A stretch of DNA of 5,629 bases from an uncultured Clostridia bacterium (GTDB taxonomy: Bacteria; Bacillota; Clostridia; Oscillospirales; Acutalibacteraceae). Both the position numbers and the translations under genes were made by a program. Below are positions 5,628-5,629 of this stretch, in pieces. How positions within the stretch are numbered: the stretch's first letter is position 1; the number at the start of each line of letters is the position of its first letter. The notes under the pieces were generated by a model that was given only the letters and a program-made list of their open reading frames with translations, ran no database searches and was not told where the DNA came from. Where the stretch lies: the NCBI GenBank assembly GCA_946409885.1, contig CAMJYF010000151.1, forward strand, positions 1 to 5,629, written 5' to 3'.

Positions 5628-5629
5628 AG
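5624..5629 (+). CDS. Possible start of a third operon gene (cut by window end)
   Basis: ATG AAG at 5624-5629 overlaps the HAD stop codon as ATGA, repeating the arrangement at 4932-4935. A weak GGAG lies at 5614-5617, 6 bases before the ATG. Only two codons (Met-Lys) are visible, so the product is unknown. The call rests on the junction geometry alone. Confidence 0.45.

Overview
The window looks like a chromosomal piece of a GC-rich, endospore-forming Firmicute, most likely an uncultured Clostridia-type bacterium. The main evidence is an adjacent gene pair for both subunits of dipicolinate synthase, an enzyme restricted to spore formers. Strong AGGAGG-type ribosome binding sites, a TTG start and tightly packed genes fit this. 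No RNA gene, mobile element or CRISPR array was seen. The lineage below class level is not determined.

Layout. Positions 2-133 hold the 3' end of an alpha/beta hydrolase gene. A forward pair follows: a cytoplasmic glycerophosphodiester phosphodiesterase-like protein (219-1055) and, 2 bases later, a flavodoxin-fold lipoprotein (1058-1699). A strong intrinsic terminator (1732-1777) closes this unit. On the reverse strand, converging on it, lie dpaA (3253-2381) and dpaB (2384-1803), joined by an ATGA overlap. A 152-base divergent region (3254-3405) carries a convincing sigma-A promoter for the forward strand and a weaker sigma-K-like candidate for dpaA. From it runs a second forward operon: a 509-residue protein with a probable TIM barrel of glycoside-hydrolase type (3406-4935), a Cof-type HAD phosphatase (4932-5627) joined by another ATGA overlap, and probably a third gene that starts at 5624 and leaves the window.

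Function. dpaAB makes the spore-core chelator dipicolinic acid in the mother cell. The right-hand operon looks like cytoplasmic handling of a carbohydrate or glycoside: a putative hydrolase coupled to a sugar-phosphate-type phosphatase. The left-hand pair combines a putative phosphodiesterase with a membrane-anchored flavodoxin-like protein whose three expected FMN-contact loops have all lost their usual residues. The best candidates for something undescribed are the 509-residue protein, which I could not assign to a named family, and the altered lipoprotein flavodoxin.
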